Below, piece after piece: positions 25,807 through 34,706 of a stretch of 64,000 nucleotides of DNA. The notes beneath the pieces were generated by a model. It was not told the DNA's origin, did not search any database, and was given only the letters and a program-made list of their open reading frames with translations. The position numbers and the translations under genes were made by a program. The DNA comes from Nitrospira sp. MA-1 (lineage in GTDB: Bacteria; Nitrospirota; Nitrospiria; Nitrospirales; UBA8639): contig JAQJDB010000007.1 in the NCBI GenBank assembly GCA_032139905.1, positions 496,001 through 560,000 on the forward strand. Direction: 5' to 3'. Each line of letters opens with the position of its first letter. Within the stretch, counting starts at the first letter, position 1.

Positions 25807-26529
25807 TTGGTTCAAATAGGAATCAGAAAAGCCATTGTTCTGGCTGGGGGACGTGGTGAAAGACTTCAGTCTGTCGTTCCGGATCTGCCTAAACCCATGG
25901 CACCTGTTGGAGGTCGGCCATTTTTGGAATATATTCTCGATAAAATTGTCGATGCTGGTGTGACCGATGTCATTATATCGGTTGGATACAAGGCCGAGGT
26001 CATTCAAGAGCATTTTGGTCGCGCTTACCGCTCACTTCAAATCAGATATTCAAGGGAAAGCTATCCTTTAGGAACCGGAGGAGCGATGGCCTTAGCTCTA
26101 AAAGGGGAAGATTCTTCTCCGGCATTGGTCTTCAATGGGGATACGCTTGTTGACATTGATTATTCCGCACTGATGGTCTGGTATGAACAGACCATAGCTC
26201 AGGTTGCAATAGTCCTTCGGCAAGTTCCTGATGTGAGCCGGTTTGGTTCCGTCATACTTTTGGGAGAACGAGTCGTTGAATTTCAAGAAAAAGGTCAACA
26301 GGGTCCAGGGCTGGTGAACGCAGGTGTGTATGTTGTTCGACCGGAAATATTTTCCCAATATGAATTTGGAAGTGGAGAGCACTTTTCCTTTGAGACAGAT
26401 ATCCTTCAAGCATATTGCCGAGAGCTGCAACCTCGCGCATTCCTCACCAAAGGATACTTTATTGATATCGGCACGCCAGGCGATTATGAACGCGCTCAGA
26501 AAGAAGCGGTCTTCAGTCGGTTTAACTGA
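25807..26529 (+). CDS. hddC: D-glycero-alpha-D-manno-heptose 1-phosphate guanylyltransferase
   Basis: A TTG start is chosen because AGGAG lies 8 bases upstream and no ATG is near. 240 residues of nucleotidyltransferase fold: 'AIVLAGGRGERLQSVVPDLPKPM' pattern (G-G-x-G-x-R-L plus Lys), 'PLGTGGAMALAL', 'VFNGDTLVDIDY' (metal-binding Asp) and 'FIDIGTPGDYERAQ'. This is the HddC/RmlA-like family that activates heptose 1-phosphate with GTP. Together with hddA it predicts GDP-D,D-heptose as a donor for the glycosyltransferases of this locus. Other NDP-sugar pyrophosphorylase substrates cannot be excluded from sequence alone. Confidence 0.83.
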   Translation: MVQIGIRKAIVLAGGRGERLQSVVPDLPKPMAPVGGRPFLEYILDKIVDAGVTDVIISVGYKAEVIQEHFGRAYRSLQIRYSRESYPLGTGGAMALALKGEDSSPALVFNGDTLVDIDYSALMVWYEQTIAQVAIVLRQVPDVSRFGSVILLGERVVEFQEKGQQGPGLVNAGVYVVRPEIFSQYEFGSGEHFSFETDILQAYCRELQPRAFLTKGYFIDIGTPGDYERAQKEAVFSRFN

Positions 26530-26561
26530 GCGGCATCGGTTCCGCAACAATGGAGAGTGAG

Positions 26562-27365
26562 ATGGGATACGAGAAAGAGTTCGAACAGTTTTGGGAAAAG
26601 GGTTACCTCATTGTTCCAAACCTGTTCGATCAGGAAGAAATGCATATTCTGAAAAATATCATCGTGAATCATGATGGTATGAAGCAGCGGACCGAAGGTC
26701 TTGTGCAAAAAATGTCTCAAGGAAAGCGTCCTTCATTTGAAACAATTTTTGTGTGGAATGATACAGCCGGAAATGACGTCTTTGCCAAAGCCACTCGTCG
26801 TGCGTCGATTTTCGATCGATTGGGATTTTTCTTCAACGATTCTATCTATGTGTATCATAATAAAATTGCCTTAAAATATCCTGGTATGGTTGGATTTCGC
26901 TATCATCAGGATTATGCGTATTGGTATGGAATGGGGAATTTATATCCGGATATGGCTACGGTACTCATTGCCGTTGATCCGATGACCAGGGAAAATGGGT
27001 GTTTGAAGATTCTCGAGGGGTCCCACAAGATGGGTAGGATTGACCATGTGTTTCATGATGGAGTGTCCGACAGCGGTGTGTGTCAGGACCGACTCGCCGT
27101 GATTGAAACACGTTTGCCAGAAGTGTTTGTTGAATTGAAACGGGGAGATGTGGTCATGTTTCATTGTAATACCCTGCATGGTTCTAATGATAACCATTCG
27201 GCCCATTCCCGAATCGCCTTAATCGGTTGTTATAACACCAAAGCAAATAATCCGTATAAGTCGGCGGGGGGCCATCCCTTTTATCATCCCCAAGAACGAG
27301 TATTGGAGAAAATTACCGAACAAGATTCAAGAAGCCTTCCTGATTTTGATTTGCAATTTTCCTGA
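26562..27365 (+). CDS. Phytanoyl-CoA dioxygenase (PhyH) family Fe(II)/2-oxoglutarate oxygenase
   Basis: The ATG at 26562 has GGAG 6 bases upstream; the ATG at 26550 lacks a site. 267 residues of double-stranded beta-helix enzyme. The iron ligands are visible as 'FRYHQDYAYW' (HxD, ~113-115) and 'FHCNTLHGSNDNHS' (distal His, ~205), followed by 'SRIALIGCYNT' with an Arg for 2-oxoglutarate. It lies 32 bases after hddC, so the likely substrate is a sugar, nucleotide-sugar or lipid carrier rather than a fatty acid. Hydroxylation or oxidation of a heptose is an inference from context. Confidence 0.83.
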   Translation: MGYEKEFEQFWEKGYLIVPNLFDQEEMHILKNIIVNHDGMKQRTEGLVQKMSQGKRPSFETIFVWNDTAGNDVFAKATRRASIFDRLGFFFNDSIYVYHNKIALKYPGMVGFRYHQDYAYWYGMGNLYPDMATVLIAVDPMTRENGCLKILEGSHKMGRIDHVFHDGVSDSGVCQDRLAVIETRLPEVFVELKRGDVVMFHCNTLHGSNDNHSAHSRIALIGCYNTKANNPYKSAGGHPFYHPQERVLEKITEQDSRSLPDFDLQFS

Positions 27366-27487
27366 TTTTACTTCAGAGTTGGTACCGAAGGATGACTGAC
27401 CCGTTACCGATTGACGATAATTGATGTACAAATAAGGATCGAATCTGAAATGAACAGGGAGTTAATAGTCCAGGGAGGTAAAAGCAA

Positions 27488-27724
27488 ATGAGATATTTAG
27501 GGAGTTTCCTTGTAGTCAGTATTATTGTCATTGTGTTCGGATTCGAAGGTTTGGCATCAGCTTATCTTGATCCTGGTACCGGAAGCATGGTGTTACAGCT
27601 CTTGTTGGGTGGTATCGCCGGTGCCGTGGTGATTCTCAAATTGTATTGGAGGCGATTTGTCGGACTATTTCGTGGAAATGCTCAAGAAGAATCTGAACAT
27701 CCCTCTTCCGAAGATCAAAAGTAA
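27488..27724 (+). CDS. Small 'YLDPGTGS' membrane protein, 78 aa
   Basis: GGAGG 10 bases before the ATG. An N-terminal hydrophobic segment (6-24) is followed by 'YLDPGTGSMVLQLLLGGIAG' and a second membrane segment leading into 'KLYWRRFVGLF' and an acidic tail. The YLDPGTGS-LLQ motif recurs, in my recollection, in small unnamed proteins next to methyltransferase and sulfatase-like genes in polysaccharide loci; no function is established. Its stop codon overlaps the start of the next gene (TAATG), so the two are translationally coupled, suggesting a stoichiometric partner or anchor. Confidence 0.8.
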   Translation: MRYLGSFLVVSIIVIVFGFEGLASAYLDPGTGSMVLQLLLGGIAGAVVILKLYWRRFVGLFRGNAQEESEHPSSEDQK

Positions 27725-29124
27725 TGGGTGGCGTTCAACCCCTTCCAGGATCTTTCCGGGATCCCAGTGGGAACGTGTATCAGGTTGAGGGGGGTATCTT
27801 TAGGACGGTCAATGAATGCTTTTCTCAGGATTTTGATTTTGTCACTTCAACAGGGCTATTCAAGAAACTTGCAGCCGAAGACTTGCTCCTTCCTTTTGAG
27901 GTCGTATCTTCAGAAGTTCTGAATCTCTCAGATCCTAAGCCTCGGTATGTGTTGAAAGCTCCCAGGCTCCCATTTATCTCCTATCCGTATGAATGGTCAT
28001 TTCCGGCTTTGAAAGCCGCTGCCCTCCTTCATTTACGCATCCATTTGCAGGCATTGGAAGTGGGTGCCACGCTCTCCGATGCCTCGGCTTACAATATTCA
28101 ATTTCAGGGAAATCACCCTGTTTTTATTGATCACCTCTCTTTTAGGCGCTACCAATCCGGTGAAATGTGGGTTGGTCATCGTCAATTTTGCGAACAATTC
28201 CTGAATCCTCTGTTACTTCGTGCATTGTTCGGAATATCCCACAACGCCTGGTTTCGAGGGACGCAGGAAGGAATTGGAACTGGAGAAATCCGAAGACTAC
28301 TGAAGGGGCGACACTACTGGAAGTGGAATGTATTGACCCACGTCGTCTTGCAAGATCTTTTCCAAAAAACCTCCACCAAACGTACTAAAAGCTTGCAGGA
28401 TCATTCGTTAGCCAAGGCCTCGCTCCCTCTTTCTTCTTTCAAGGCGATGCTGGGAAAAATGTCTCATTGGATTAGCCAATTGAAACCTCTGAATAAGGGA
28501 GGAAGTACCTGGGGAGACTACGATAAGACCTGTAGTTATTCTTCAATGGAAACCAAATCTAAAAAACAATTCATTCTTGAATTTGCCCAAAAGGTCCAGC
28601 CCTCACTGTTATGGGATTTTGGATGCAATACCGGGGAATATTCGGAAACGGCATTGAATGGCGGGGCCAGGAACGTAATAGGGTTTGACTTTGATCAGGG
28701 AGCCTTGGAGGGTAGTTATTATCGAGCCGTCGAGAGGCGTCTCTCCTTTCAGGCTCTCTTTATGGATGCGGCGAATCCGAGTCCAAGCCAAGGGTGGAAT
28801 GGTCGCGAGCGAGAAGGTCTGCAGTCCAGGGCCTCAGCGGATGCCGTATTAGCACTGGCTCTTGTTCACCATCTGGCTATTGCCAGGAATATCCCTTTGG
28901 TCCAGGTCATTAAATGGCTGATCACGCTTGCGCCACAGGGAGTCATTGAATTTGTTCCGAAAAATGATCCTATGGTGCAAGAGTTATTAAGCCTGCGTCA
29001 GGATATTTTCCCTGATTACACCGCTGAACATTTTATGGCGCTTCTTACAAAAAAGGCAGTGATCATTAAGAGCGAAACCGTCTCAAAAAGCGGACGGCTG
29101 TTGGTGTGGTTTAAACGAATGTAA
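27724..29124 (+). CDS. Class I SAM methyltransferase with long N-terminal domain
   Basis: 466 residues, ATG overlapping the previous stop. The N-terminal ~270 residues ('SFRDPSGNVYQVEGGIFRTV', 'LQALEVGATLSDASAYNIQF', 'PVFIDHLSFRRY', 'FCEQFLNPLLLRAL') form a domain with a kinase-like flavour ('DASAYNIQF..PVFIDHLSF'). The methyltransferase core follows at ~280-440: 'LLWDFGCNTGEYSETALNGG', 'VIGFDFDQGALE', 'DAVLALALVHHLAIARNIPL'. The combination resembles nodulation-type NoeA-like proteins. Coupled to the YLDPGTGS gene and followed by the AlkP-superfamily enzyme, it probably modifies a membrane- or lipid-linked glycan. Confidence 0.83.
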   Translation: MGGVQPLPGSFRDPSGNVYQVEGGIFRTVNECFSQDFDFVTSTGLFKKLAAEDLLLPFEVVSSEVLNLSDPKPRYVLKAPRLPFISYPYEWSFPALKAAALLHLRIHLQALEVGATLSDASAYNIQFQGNHPVFIDHLSFRRYQSGEMWVGHRQFCEQFLNPLLLRALFGISHNAWFRGTQEGIGTGEIRRLLKGRHYWKWNVLTHVVLQDLFQKTSTKRTKSLQDHSLAKASLPLSSFKAMLGKMSHWISQLKPLNKGGSTWGDYDKTCSYSSMETKSKKQFILEFAQKVQPSLLWDFGCNTGEYSETALNGGARNVIGFDFDQGALEGSYYRAVERRLSFQALFMDAANPSPSQGWNGREREGLQSRASADAVLALALVHHLAIARNIPLVQVIKWLITLAPQGVIEFVPKNDPMVQELLSLRQDIFPDYTAEHFMALLTKKAVIIKSETVSKSGRLLVWFKRM

Positions 29125-29323
29125 TTCAGAAATCTAATACCTGGTCAAATGTACGTGAAAATTTGAACCATCATGAAAATTCCGAGGTGTCGCTGAAAAA
29201 CGCCTTGAACTTTTCTGCACGTTTTCCTCAAAGACACTTTTCATCCTCCCCATAAAATCTGTATTTGAGCTTTACCTTTTTCTCTAGGGACCTAAATGAC
29301 CACTTCGTCAGGTGAGCCAAAAA

Positions 29324-31903
29324 ATGACTGGTAAGCGTATTGTCTTGAATGATTTTTTGCATTTGTTTGCTCTCGTTGGCTTTGCCATTGCCCAGCCCCT
29401 TTATGATCTTCTTGGACAAAACCCCGAGTTTTTTGTCTCTCATAAAGCCAGTTCTGGGCTTATCATGGGTATGATCTTTGTCCTATCAATGTGTATGCCT
29501 TTAGGTCTGGTGCTGCTTGAGCTCGCCGCTTGGGTGGTTGGTGAACGTGTTCGAAATAGCCTGCATCTCATATTTGTCTTTGCCCTGGCGTTTCTCATTG
29601 TCCTGCCTCCGGCGCAGCGATTGGTCGATGGGACCGATTTCTTGGTTGTCGGGTTTGCATTGTTAACCGGATTATTCTTTTCGGTCCTTTATGTTCGCTG
29701 GCAAGCGACCCGTCTATTCCTTACGGTGCTCTCACCCGTGGTGGTAGCATTTCCGCTTTGGTTTTTAATGTTTACTCCCGCCGGTCGTCTTGTTATGCCT
29801 GATGTCACTGAAGCACAGAACGATATTGTGATTACTAACCCGGTCCCGGTTGTCCTGGTGGTGCTGGATGAATTCAACATTACAGCATTATTAGATGCCA
29901 AAGGTCTGATTGATCCTGTGCGATTTCCTAACTTTGCGGCCTTGGCTTCGGAAAGCCAGTGGTTTACCAACGCCGCTGCAACGTATGTAGAAACCGCAGT
30001 TGCGGTGTCTGCAATTTTGACCGGGCGGAAACCCAGAGCCGATGTTCGACTCAACCCGACGGCAACAGATCATCCTCAAAATCTGTTCACACTATTGGGG
30101 GACCATTATCGTCTTAATGTTATTGAGTCGCTGACAAGATTATGTCCTCATGAACGTTGCAAGGAAGAAGAGGGTGCGGATGAATCCTTTCGTGATAAGT
30201 CGTTTTTTGCAGATCTGGTGGTGATATTTTTACATATCATTTCTCCCAAAAAATTAGCACGACACTTACCACCGCTTCATGCTCAATGGACGGGTTTCGG
30301 AGAGAAATTGTTGAAAAAAGGGATTTTCTCTCAGGCTAAGGTTGGTAGCCATTTCGATCCTTCTCCTGGCGGAAATAACTCCAGAGAGACGCGCCTTACC
30401 TCTTTCCTTTCCCAGATAAAAGAAAGCTCCAGTCCTGTTCTCCATTTTCTTCATGTGGTTCTTCCTCATACGAAATATGAGTATCTGGTGTCGGGGCATC
30501 AATATTCCTCCAAAGGAGGACACATTCCTGACGGTTGGATTGATGGACCTGGTTGGGGGGGGAGATGGATTGGAAAAGAGCCGATGATTCTCACCGCGTA
30601 CCACCAATATCTCCAGCAAATTGGATATGTTGACCAGTTTTTAGGGAAATTGCGCAGTTCACTTGAAAATGCACATCTTTATGATAAGGCTCTTATAATT
30701 GTCACAGCCGATCATGGTGTCTCCTTTCAGCGTGGGCTATCCATGCGAGAAGTGCAAAAAGGAAATGAAAGCGATATTCTAAAAGTTCCCATGTTCGTCA
30801 AATTGCCTGGGCAACATCAAGGGAGCATCAATGAGCGACTTGTCAGCGGGATTGATGTGTTACCAACTATTGCTGATGTCCTTGACTTCAAGATCCCCCG
30901 GGATATAGATGGGCTTTCTATGTTGGATAATGTAACCCCGCCAAGGGATGAGATAGATTTTCTCGGAGTTGGAAATATCAAAGCCCAGGACCTGAAGGGA
31001 TTTCCTCGTCTCAATTGGCAGGTAGAATATTTTGGAGAGCACACTTCACTTGATCGGCTTGTGCCAAAGGGGCCGGCTTCAAGCCTGATTGGACGAGACC
31101 CTTCCGATTTGGTCATTGGGCATTCGGCTTCGCTGCATTATATAAATGAAAATCTTAATCAATTAGATCAGGTGGATCCTGATGGCGCATACCTGCCTGC
31201 TCTTTTTAGCGGACAAATTGTCGGAACGAGCCGTCGGGACTTGCCCATTGCTGTTTCGCTTAATGGTCGAATTTGGGCCACCACGGAAACGTCCCAATGG
31301 GATGGAAAACTGAATTATTTCTCAGTTTTATTCCCTCCTTCAGCCTTCCAGGCAGGGGAAAATGAAATCAGTGTTTTTTTGATCCAGGAAAATCGTGGGG
31401 AATTAGCTCACATATCTTTGTTACATCCAGGTGCTGGGAGTGATGAGCCGTCAATGATCAGTTTGCGCCAAGAAACGTCTGGACAAATGAAACTTGTTTT
31501 CCCCGATGAGCGAGAGATCCTGGTCGATGTGGGTAAAACACACCTGACTGGCAATCTGGATCGTGTCACTCTTTCAGGGGGGGCATTTATTATAGAAGGA
31601 TGGGCTGCTGATCTTGAAAAGAATCAACCGGCTGAAGAGGTATGTATTTTTGCGGGCGGCCAATTAGTGGCTAGAGTGGCACTTGGAATATCGAGGCAGG
31701 ATGTCGTTGAGGCGCACCAGGAGGAAACTTTATTATACAGCGGATTCAGTATTAAAATCCCCCAGAAAGTGATCAAACTGTATTCGAGTTCGATCAATTT
31801 GATTGTTGTTTCACAAAACAACCGGGCACGGGAATTCTCATTTTCCCTCAAACAAACGGATTTTATGCGATCCACTCTTGAGAAAGACATTTTCACGCAA
31901 TAA
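29324..31903 (+). CDS. Membrane AlkP-superfamily (sulfatase-like) enzyme
   Basis: The ATG at 29324 has AGGTGAG 7 bases upstream; the GTG at 29312 has none. 859 residues. Residues ~5-150 contain four or five membrane segments. From ~180 the alkaline-phosphatase/sulfatase fold begins: 'VLVVLDEFN' (metal-binding Asp), 'TYVETAVAVSAILTGRKPR' (region of the nucleophilic Thr/Ser), 'HVVLPHTKYEYL' and 'LIIVTADHGVSF' (metal-binding DH), then 'VPMFVKLPGQ' and 'GIDVLPTIADVL'. A C-terminal beta-rich part (~600-859) is unassigned. Relatives transfer phosphoethanolamine or phosphoglycerol to surface glycans or cleave sulfate. The active site should face the periplasm. Confidence 0.83.
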   Translation: MTGKRIVLNDFLHLFALVGFAIAQPLYDLLGQNPEFFVSHKASSGLIMGMIFVLSMCMPLGLVLLELAAWVVGERVRNSLHLIFVFALAFLIVLPPAQRLVDGTDFLVVGFALLTGLFFSVLYVRWQATRLFLTVLSPVVVAFPLWFLMFTPAGRLVMPDVTEAQNDIVITNPVPVVLVVLDEFNITALLDAKGLIDPVRFPNFAALASESQWFTNAAATYVETAVAVSAILTGRKPRADVRLNPTATDHPQNLFTLLGDHYRLNVIESLTRLCPHERCKEEEGADESFRDKSFFADLVVIFLHIISPKKLARHLPPLHAQWTGFGEKLLKKGIFSQAKVGSHFDPSPGGNNSRETRLTSFLSQIKESSSPVLHFLHVVLPHTKYEYLVSGHQYSSKGGHIPDGWIDGPGWGGRWIGKEPMILTAYHQYLQQIGYVDQFLGKLRSSLENAHLYDKALIIVTADHGVSFQRGLSMREVQKGNESDILKVPMFVKLPGQHQGSINERLVSGIDVLPTIADVLDFKIPRDIDGLSMLDNVTPPRDEIDFLGVGNIKAQDLKGFPRLNWQVEYFGEHTSLDRLVPKGPASSLIGRDPSDLVIGHSASLHYINENLNQLDQVDPDGAYLPALFSGQIVGTSRRDLPIAVSLNGRIWATTETSQWDGKLNYFSVLFPPSAFQAGENEISVFLIQENRGELAHISLLHPGAGSDEPSMISLRQETSGQMKLVFPDEREILVDVGKTHLTGNLDRVTLSGGAFIIEGWAADLEKNQPAEEVCIFAGGQLVARVALGISRQDVVEAHQEETLLYSGFSIKIPQKVIKLYSSSINLIVVSQNNRAREFSFSLKQTDFMRSTLEKDIFTQ

Positions 31904-32307
31904 CCCCAGCCTGTAATGGCATATTCAATCATTTGTCATTGCAAGGCCAAGCTAGAACTCAACCGGAGAAAAATAGATACGTTTTAGTGTGTGAGGAGTA
32001 GTTCCAGCTTTTGAATCAGCGTGGTTCCCAAATCCTGGCATTCGAGCCTTTTTAGGATTAAAAGTGAAGTCTCCTGGGGTTGGAATGAGTGGGGCATGTT
32101 TTGTGGATTCGTCTGATCTGAGATTTTTGGAAGCTACACGTGCTTTTGTCCGTCTGGTTCTGGAGGAACCAATAGTTTGTTCTTGCTGCAATTGTTATTC
32201 GTAAAGCAGGGGCTGGGTGCCGAACCGGTTTCCCAAAAAGTATTTCATACGAAAATTATTGGCAGAATTGAAACCTCCCCTTCCGGCTCATTGGCGAGAA
32301 GTTAGCC
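31904..32307. other. Gene-free interval
   Basis: A 79-codon minus-strand frame (31952-32191) has no ribosome binding site or recognisable features. Nothing else was seen; a promoter for the SGNH gene is possible but was not located. Confidence 0.35.
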
Positions 32308-33534
32308 GTGCAATCCTTAAAACGAATGAAAAAGAACTCTGTCATTGTTATGGGATCAACCATTATTGCTATTTTTATCATGGAAGCTTTACTACGTGGG
32401 ATTGGGGTTCCATCTAAACTTAACTCGGGTTGGGGATGGGAAAATTCTGCGGGTAGAAAATTGTCAAAATATGATGCTTTGACAACCAATCAGTTTGGAT
32501 ATCGAGGACAAAACATTAACTATGATGCCGATGACTATGTGGTGCTGCTTGTGGGCGACAGCCAGGTCGAAGCGTATGCAGGTCGGCCGGAACATATGCC
32601 TGAACAGTTTCTTCAGGAATTCCTTACTAGTCAGTTGCATAAACCAGTGAAGGTATTTTCTCTTGCTGCTTCAGGGTGGGGACAGGACCAACAGCTCCTG
32701 GCCATTCAAGAATATTTTAGGGTTTATAGGGCAGACTTGGTTTTATTATGGGCAACCCCGGGAAATGACTTTTGGGAAAATGCGTTTCCAGATAGAAGCG
32801 TGACTCCGCTAGCGGGCCCTTTGAAGCCAACCTTTAGGTTGATAGATGGGAAGCTCTCTGGCCCTTATTTTACATCAGAATCCTACTTGCACAATAGCGC
32901 TATGGCTCAATTAATTGAGACTGTGATGGCAAATATGCAACAGGAAACATTAGAACAACGCATTCTTCGTCGTTGGCTTCAAAAGATGCCATCGTCCCAT
33001 ACAACCCATAAACCCGATAATGAAAATGTGTGTGGGGGACTGACAGTTGTTAATCAAGTAGAGTTTTTTAACACGATTTTTGATCTCAATAAGGATATTG
33101 GTTATACGGTTAAGTCTGGACAGGATGTCGTGAATAGCAGAAGTCTCTTTTCTGCTTATATGTTAGATCCATCCAATCGAGATGAATATCTTGTTGCGAT
33201 TACTGAAAGTCTTTTGTGGCATGTAAAAACGGAAGTGAAAAAGAATCATTCGGAATTTCTTGCTTTTTATCCTGTTCGGGAAGATTTTGATAAGCGAGGA
33301 ATGCAAATGGTGAGATGTGTGGCGGATTTTCAAGGAAATATATTTAGGGTTTCTTTGGACTTTACAAGTCGCTTGCAAGATGTAATCTCTTCTGAAGACT
33401 TAGTTGTCTTTGATTTGCTTGGTGGTAATGAAATTGTTGTTTCACCGGAAGATAGGCATTTAAATGATTTCGGAAACGAATTAGTGATGAAGAAACTGTC
33501 CTTAACTCTTATGGAGCGTTCGATATTCAATTGA
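32308..33534 (+). CDS. Membrane-anchored SGNH/GDSL-type hydrolase-like protein
   Basis: The GTG at 32308 (GAGAAG upstream) or ATG at 32326 gives a cytoplasmic basic start, then one membrane segment (~13-32, 'VIVMGSTIIAIFIMEALL') and a periplasmic body. 'VVLLVGDSQVEAYAGRPE' (~75-90) is SGNH block I with the catalytic Ser. 'VFSLAASGWGQDQQLLA' fits block II, 'DLVLLWATPGNDF' block III with Asn, and 'SPEDRHLNDFGNELV' near the C-terminus supplies Asp/His of block V. Such proteins act as O-acetyl transferases or esterases of extracellular polysaccharides. It follows the AlkP-type enzyme on the same strand and plausibly edits the same polymer. Confidence 0.78.
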   Translation: MQSLKRMKKNSVIVMGSTIIAIFIMEALLRGIGVPSKLNSGWGWENSAGRKLSKYDALTTNQFGYRGQNINYDADDYVVLLVGDSQVEAYAGRPEHMPEQFLQEFLTSQLHKPVKVFSLAASGWGQDQQLLAIQEYFRVYRADLVLLWATPGNDFWENAFPDRSVTPLAGPLKPTFRLIDGKLSGPYFTSESYLHNSAMAQLIETVMANMQQETLEQRILRRWLQKMPSSHTTHKPDNENVCGGLTVVNQVEFFNTIFDLNKDIGYTVKSGQDVVNSRSLFSAYMLDPSNRDEYLVAITESLLWHVKTEVKKNHSEFLAFYPVREDFDKRGMQMVRCVADFQGNIFRVSLDFTSRLQDVISSEDLVVFDLLGGNEIVVSPEDRHLNDFGNELVMKKLSLTLMERSIFN

Positions 33535-33757
33535 TAGGAATGGTTCCCCTCCGGGGCATCAATGCATTTATTTCGATGGGGTTGGATTAGGCATGCAGGC
33601 ATTTCCGCCAGCGCGCTGACGAAATTCCCTGGTCTAATGCTATATGTAACCCATGGAAAAGGATGTTATCTTTAGTACATGTCCCCCAGGGTGAGTCTGT
33701 TAGCAGTCAGCTGTCTAATAGACCGTATCTATGTAACCTAATAGGAAATCTGGATCA

Positions 33758-34657
33758 ATGGAGGGTATTCCGACTACGCAAAAGCTCTGTTCCATCATCA
33801 TTGTGACCTATAATTCGAGTTCCTGCATCGGTGCCTGTCTGAGTTCCTTACTAAACATTTCCGATATTGAGCTCGTGGTTGTAGATAATGATTCAAAGGA
33901 TGGTACTGCAGCAAAATTGCAGAAAGAATTTCCACAGATCACTCTTATTGCCCTTCAAAATAATATTGGTTTTGGGCGTGCGTGTAATATCGGGTTGGCG
34001 GCTTCGGGTGGCTCCTTTGCCCTATTTTTGAATCCGGACACCATTGCGAATGAAAAGGCCATTCGGACTCTTGTCCAATTTTATGAGAAGCATCCGCGAG
34101 TTGGAATTATCGGAGGCCGTCTTGTTGATCCGTGTGGCAAGCCTTTGCAATCAATGGGGGATACGCCTTCTTTGACTGGCCTTGTGCTGGATAAGCCCTT
34201 GGCCTGGGTGGCTAAGCGTGTGGGGGCTCAAGGGGTCTTTCGTCGGATATTAGGCCGATGTTCGGCAAAATTTTTAATGCCTCCTGAAGCAGAGCCCGTG
34301 GCCTGGGTGTCGGGTGCATTTCTTTGTTGCCGGCGTTCAATCTGGGATACAATTGGCGGCTTTGATGAAAAATTTTTTTTGTATTATGAAGATGTCGATC
34401 TGTGCCTCAGGGCCAAGCAGGCTGGTTGGGAGGTGTGGCACGTTCCTGAAGCGGTTGTAGAGCATCAGTCCGGGGCTTCATTTGGAGGCGATCTTTTTAA
34501 ACAAAAAGAAATTTATTATGCTAATCAATATTATTTTTTTCGGAAACATTTTGGTCGTCCGATCGCATGGGCCTTGTGGATTTTGCAGAGTGTCTATTCT
34601 CGATTAGGAATGTACCGTCGCCTTGGAACCGACCGAATTGGTCGTGGGTTGTTATAG
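33758..34657 (+). CDS. Family 2 glycosyltransferase, rhamnosyltransferase-like
   Basis: 299 residues. GT-A fold landmarks: 'CSIIIVTYNSSSCIGACLSS' (~11), 'IELVVVDNDSKDGTA' (~44), 'NIGFGRACNIGL', 'LFLNPDT' (DxD-like, ~89), 'WVSGAFLCCRRSIWDTIGGF' and 'FFLYYEDVDLCLRAKQAGW'. The 'EDVDLCLR' block is characteristic of the WbbL/RfbF rhamnosyltransferase branch. dTDP-rhamnose synthesis genes lie at 46.9-50.3 kb, so rhamnose is a reasonable donor; this is inference. It starts a compact four-gene run ending with the WcaJ-type transferase. Confidence 0.88.
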   Translation: MEGIPTTQKLCSIIIVTYNSSSCIGACLSSLLNISDIELVVVDNDSKDGTAAKLQKEFPQITLIALQNNIGFGRACNIGLAASGGSFALFLNPDTIANEKAIRTLVQFYEKHPRVGIIGGRLVDPCGKPLQSMGDTPSLTGLVLDKPLAWVAKRVGAQGVFRRILGRCSAKFLMPPEAEPVAWVSGAFLCCRRSIWDTIGGFDEKFFLYYEDVDLCLRAKQAGWEVWHVPEAVVEHQSGASFGGDLFKQKEIYYANQYYFFRKHFGRPIAWALWILQSVYSRLGMYRRLGTDRIGRGLL

Positions 34658-34706
34658 TGTTGATGGGGAGAAACACAGAGAGTCTGTATGAGAAATTGGG
34701 GCCGTA

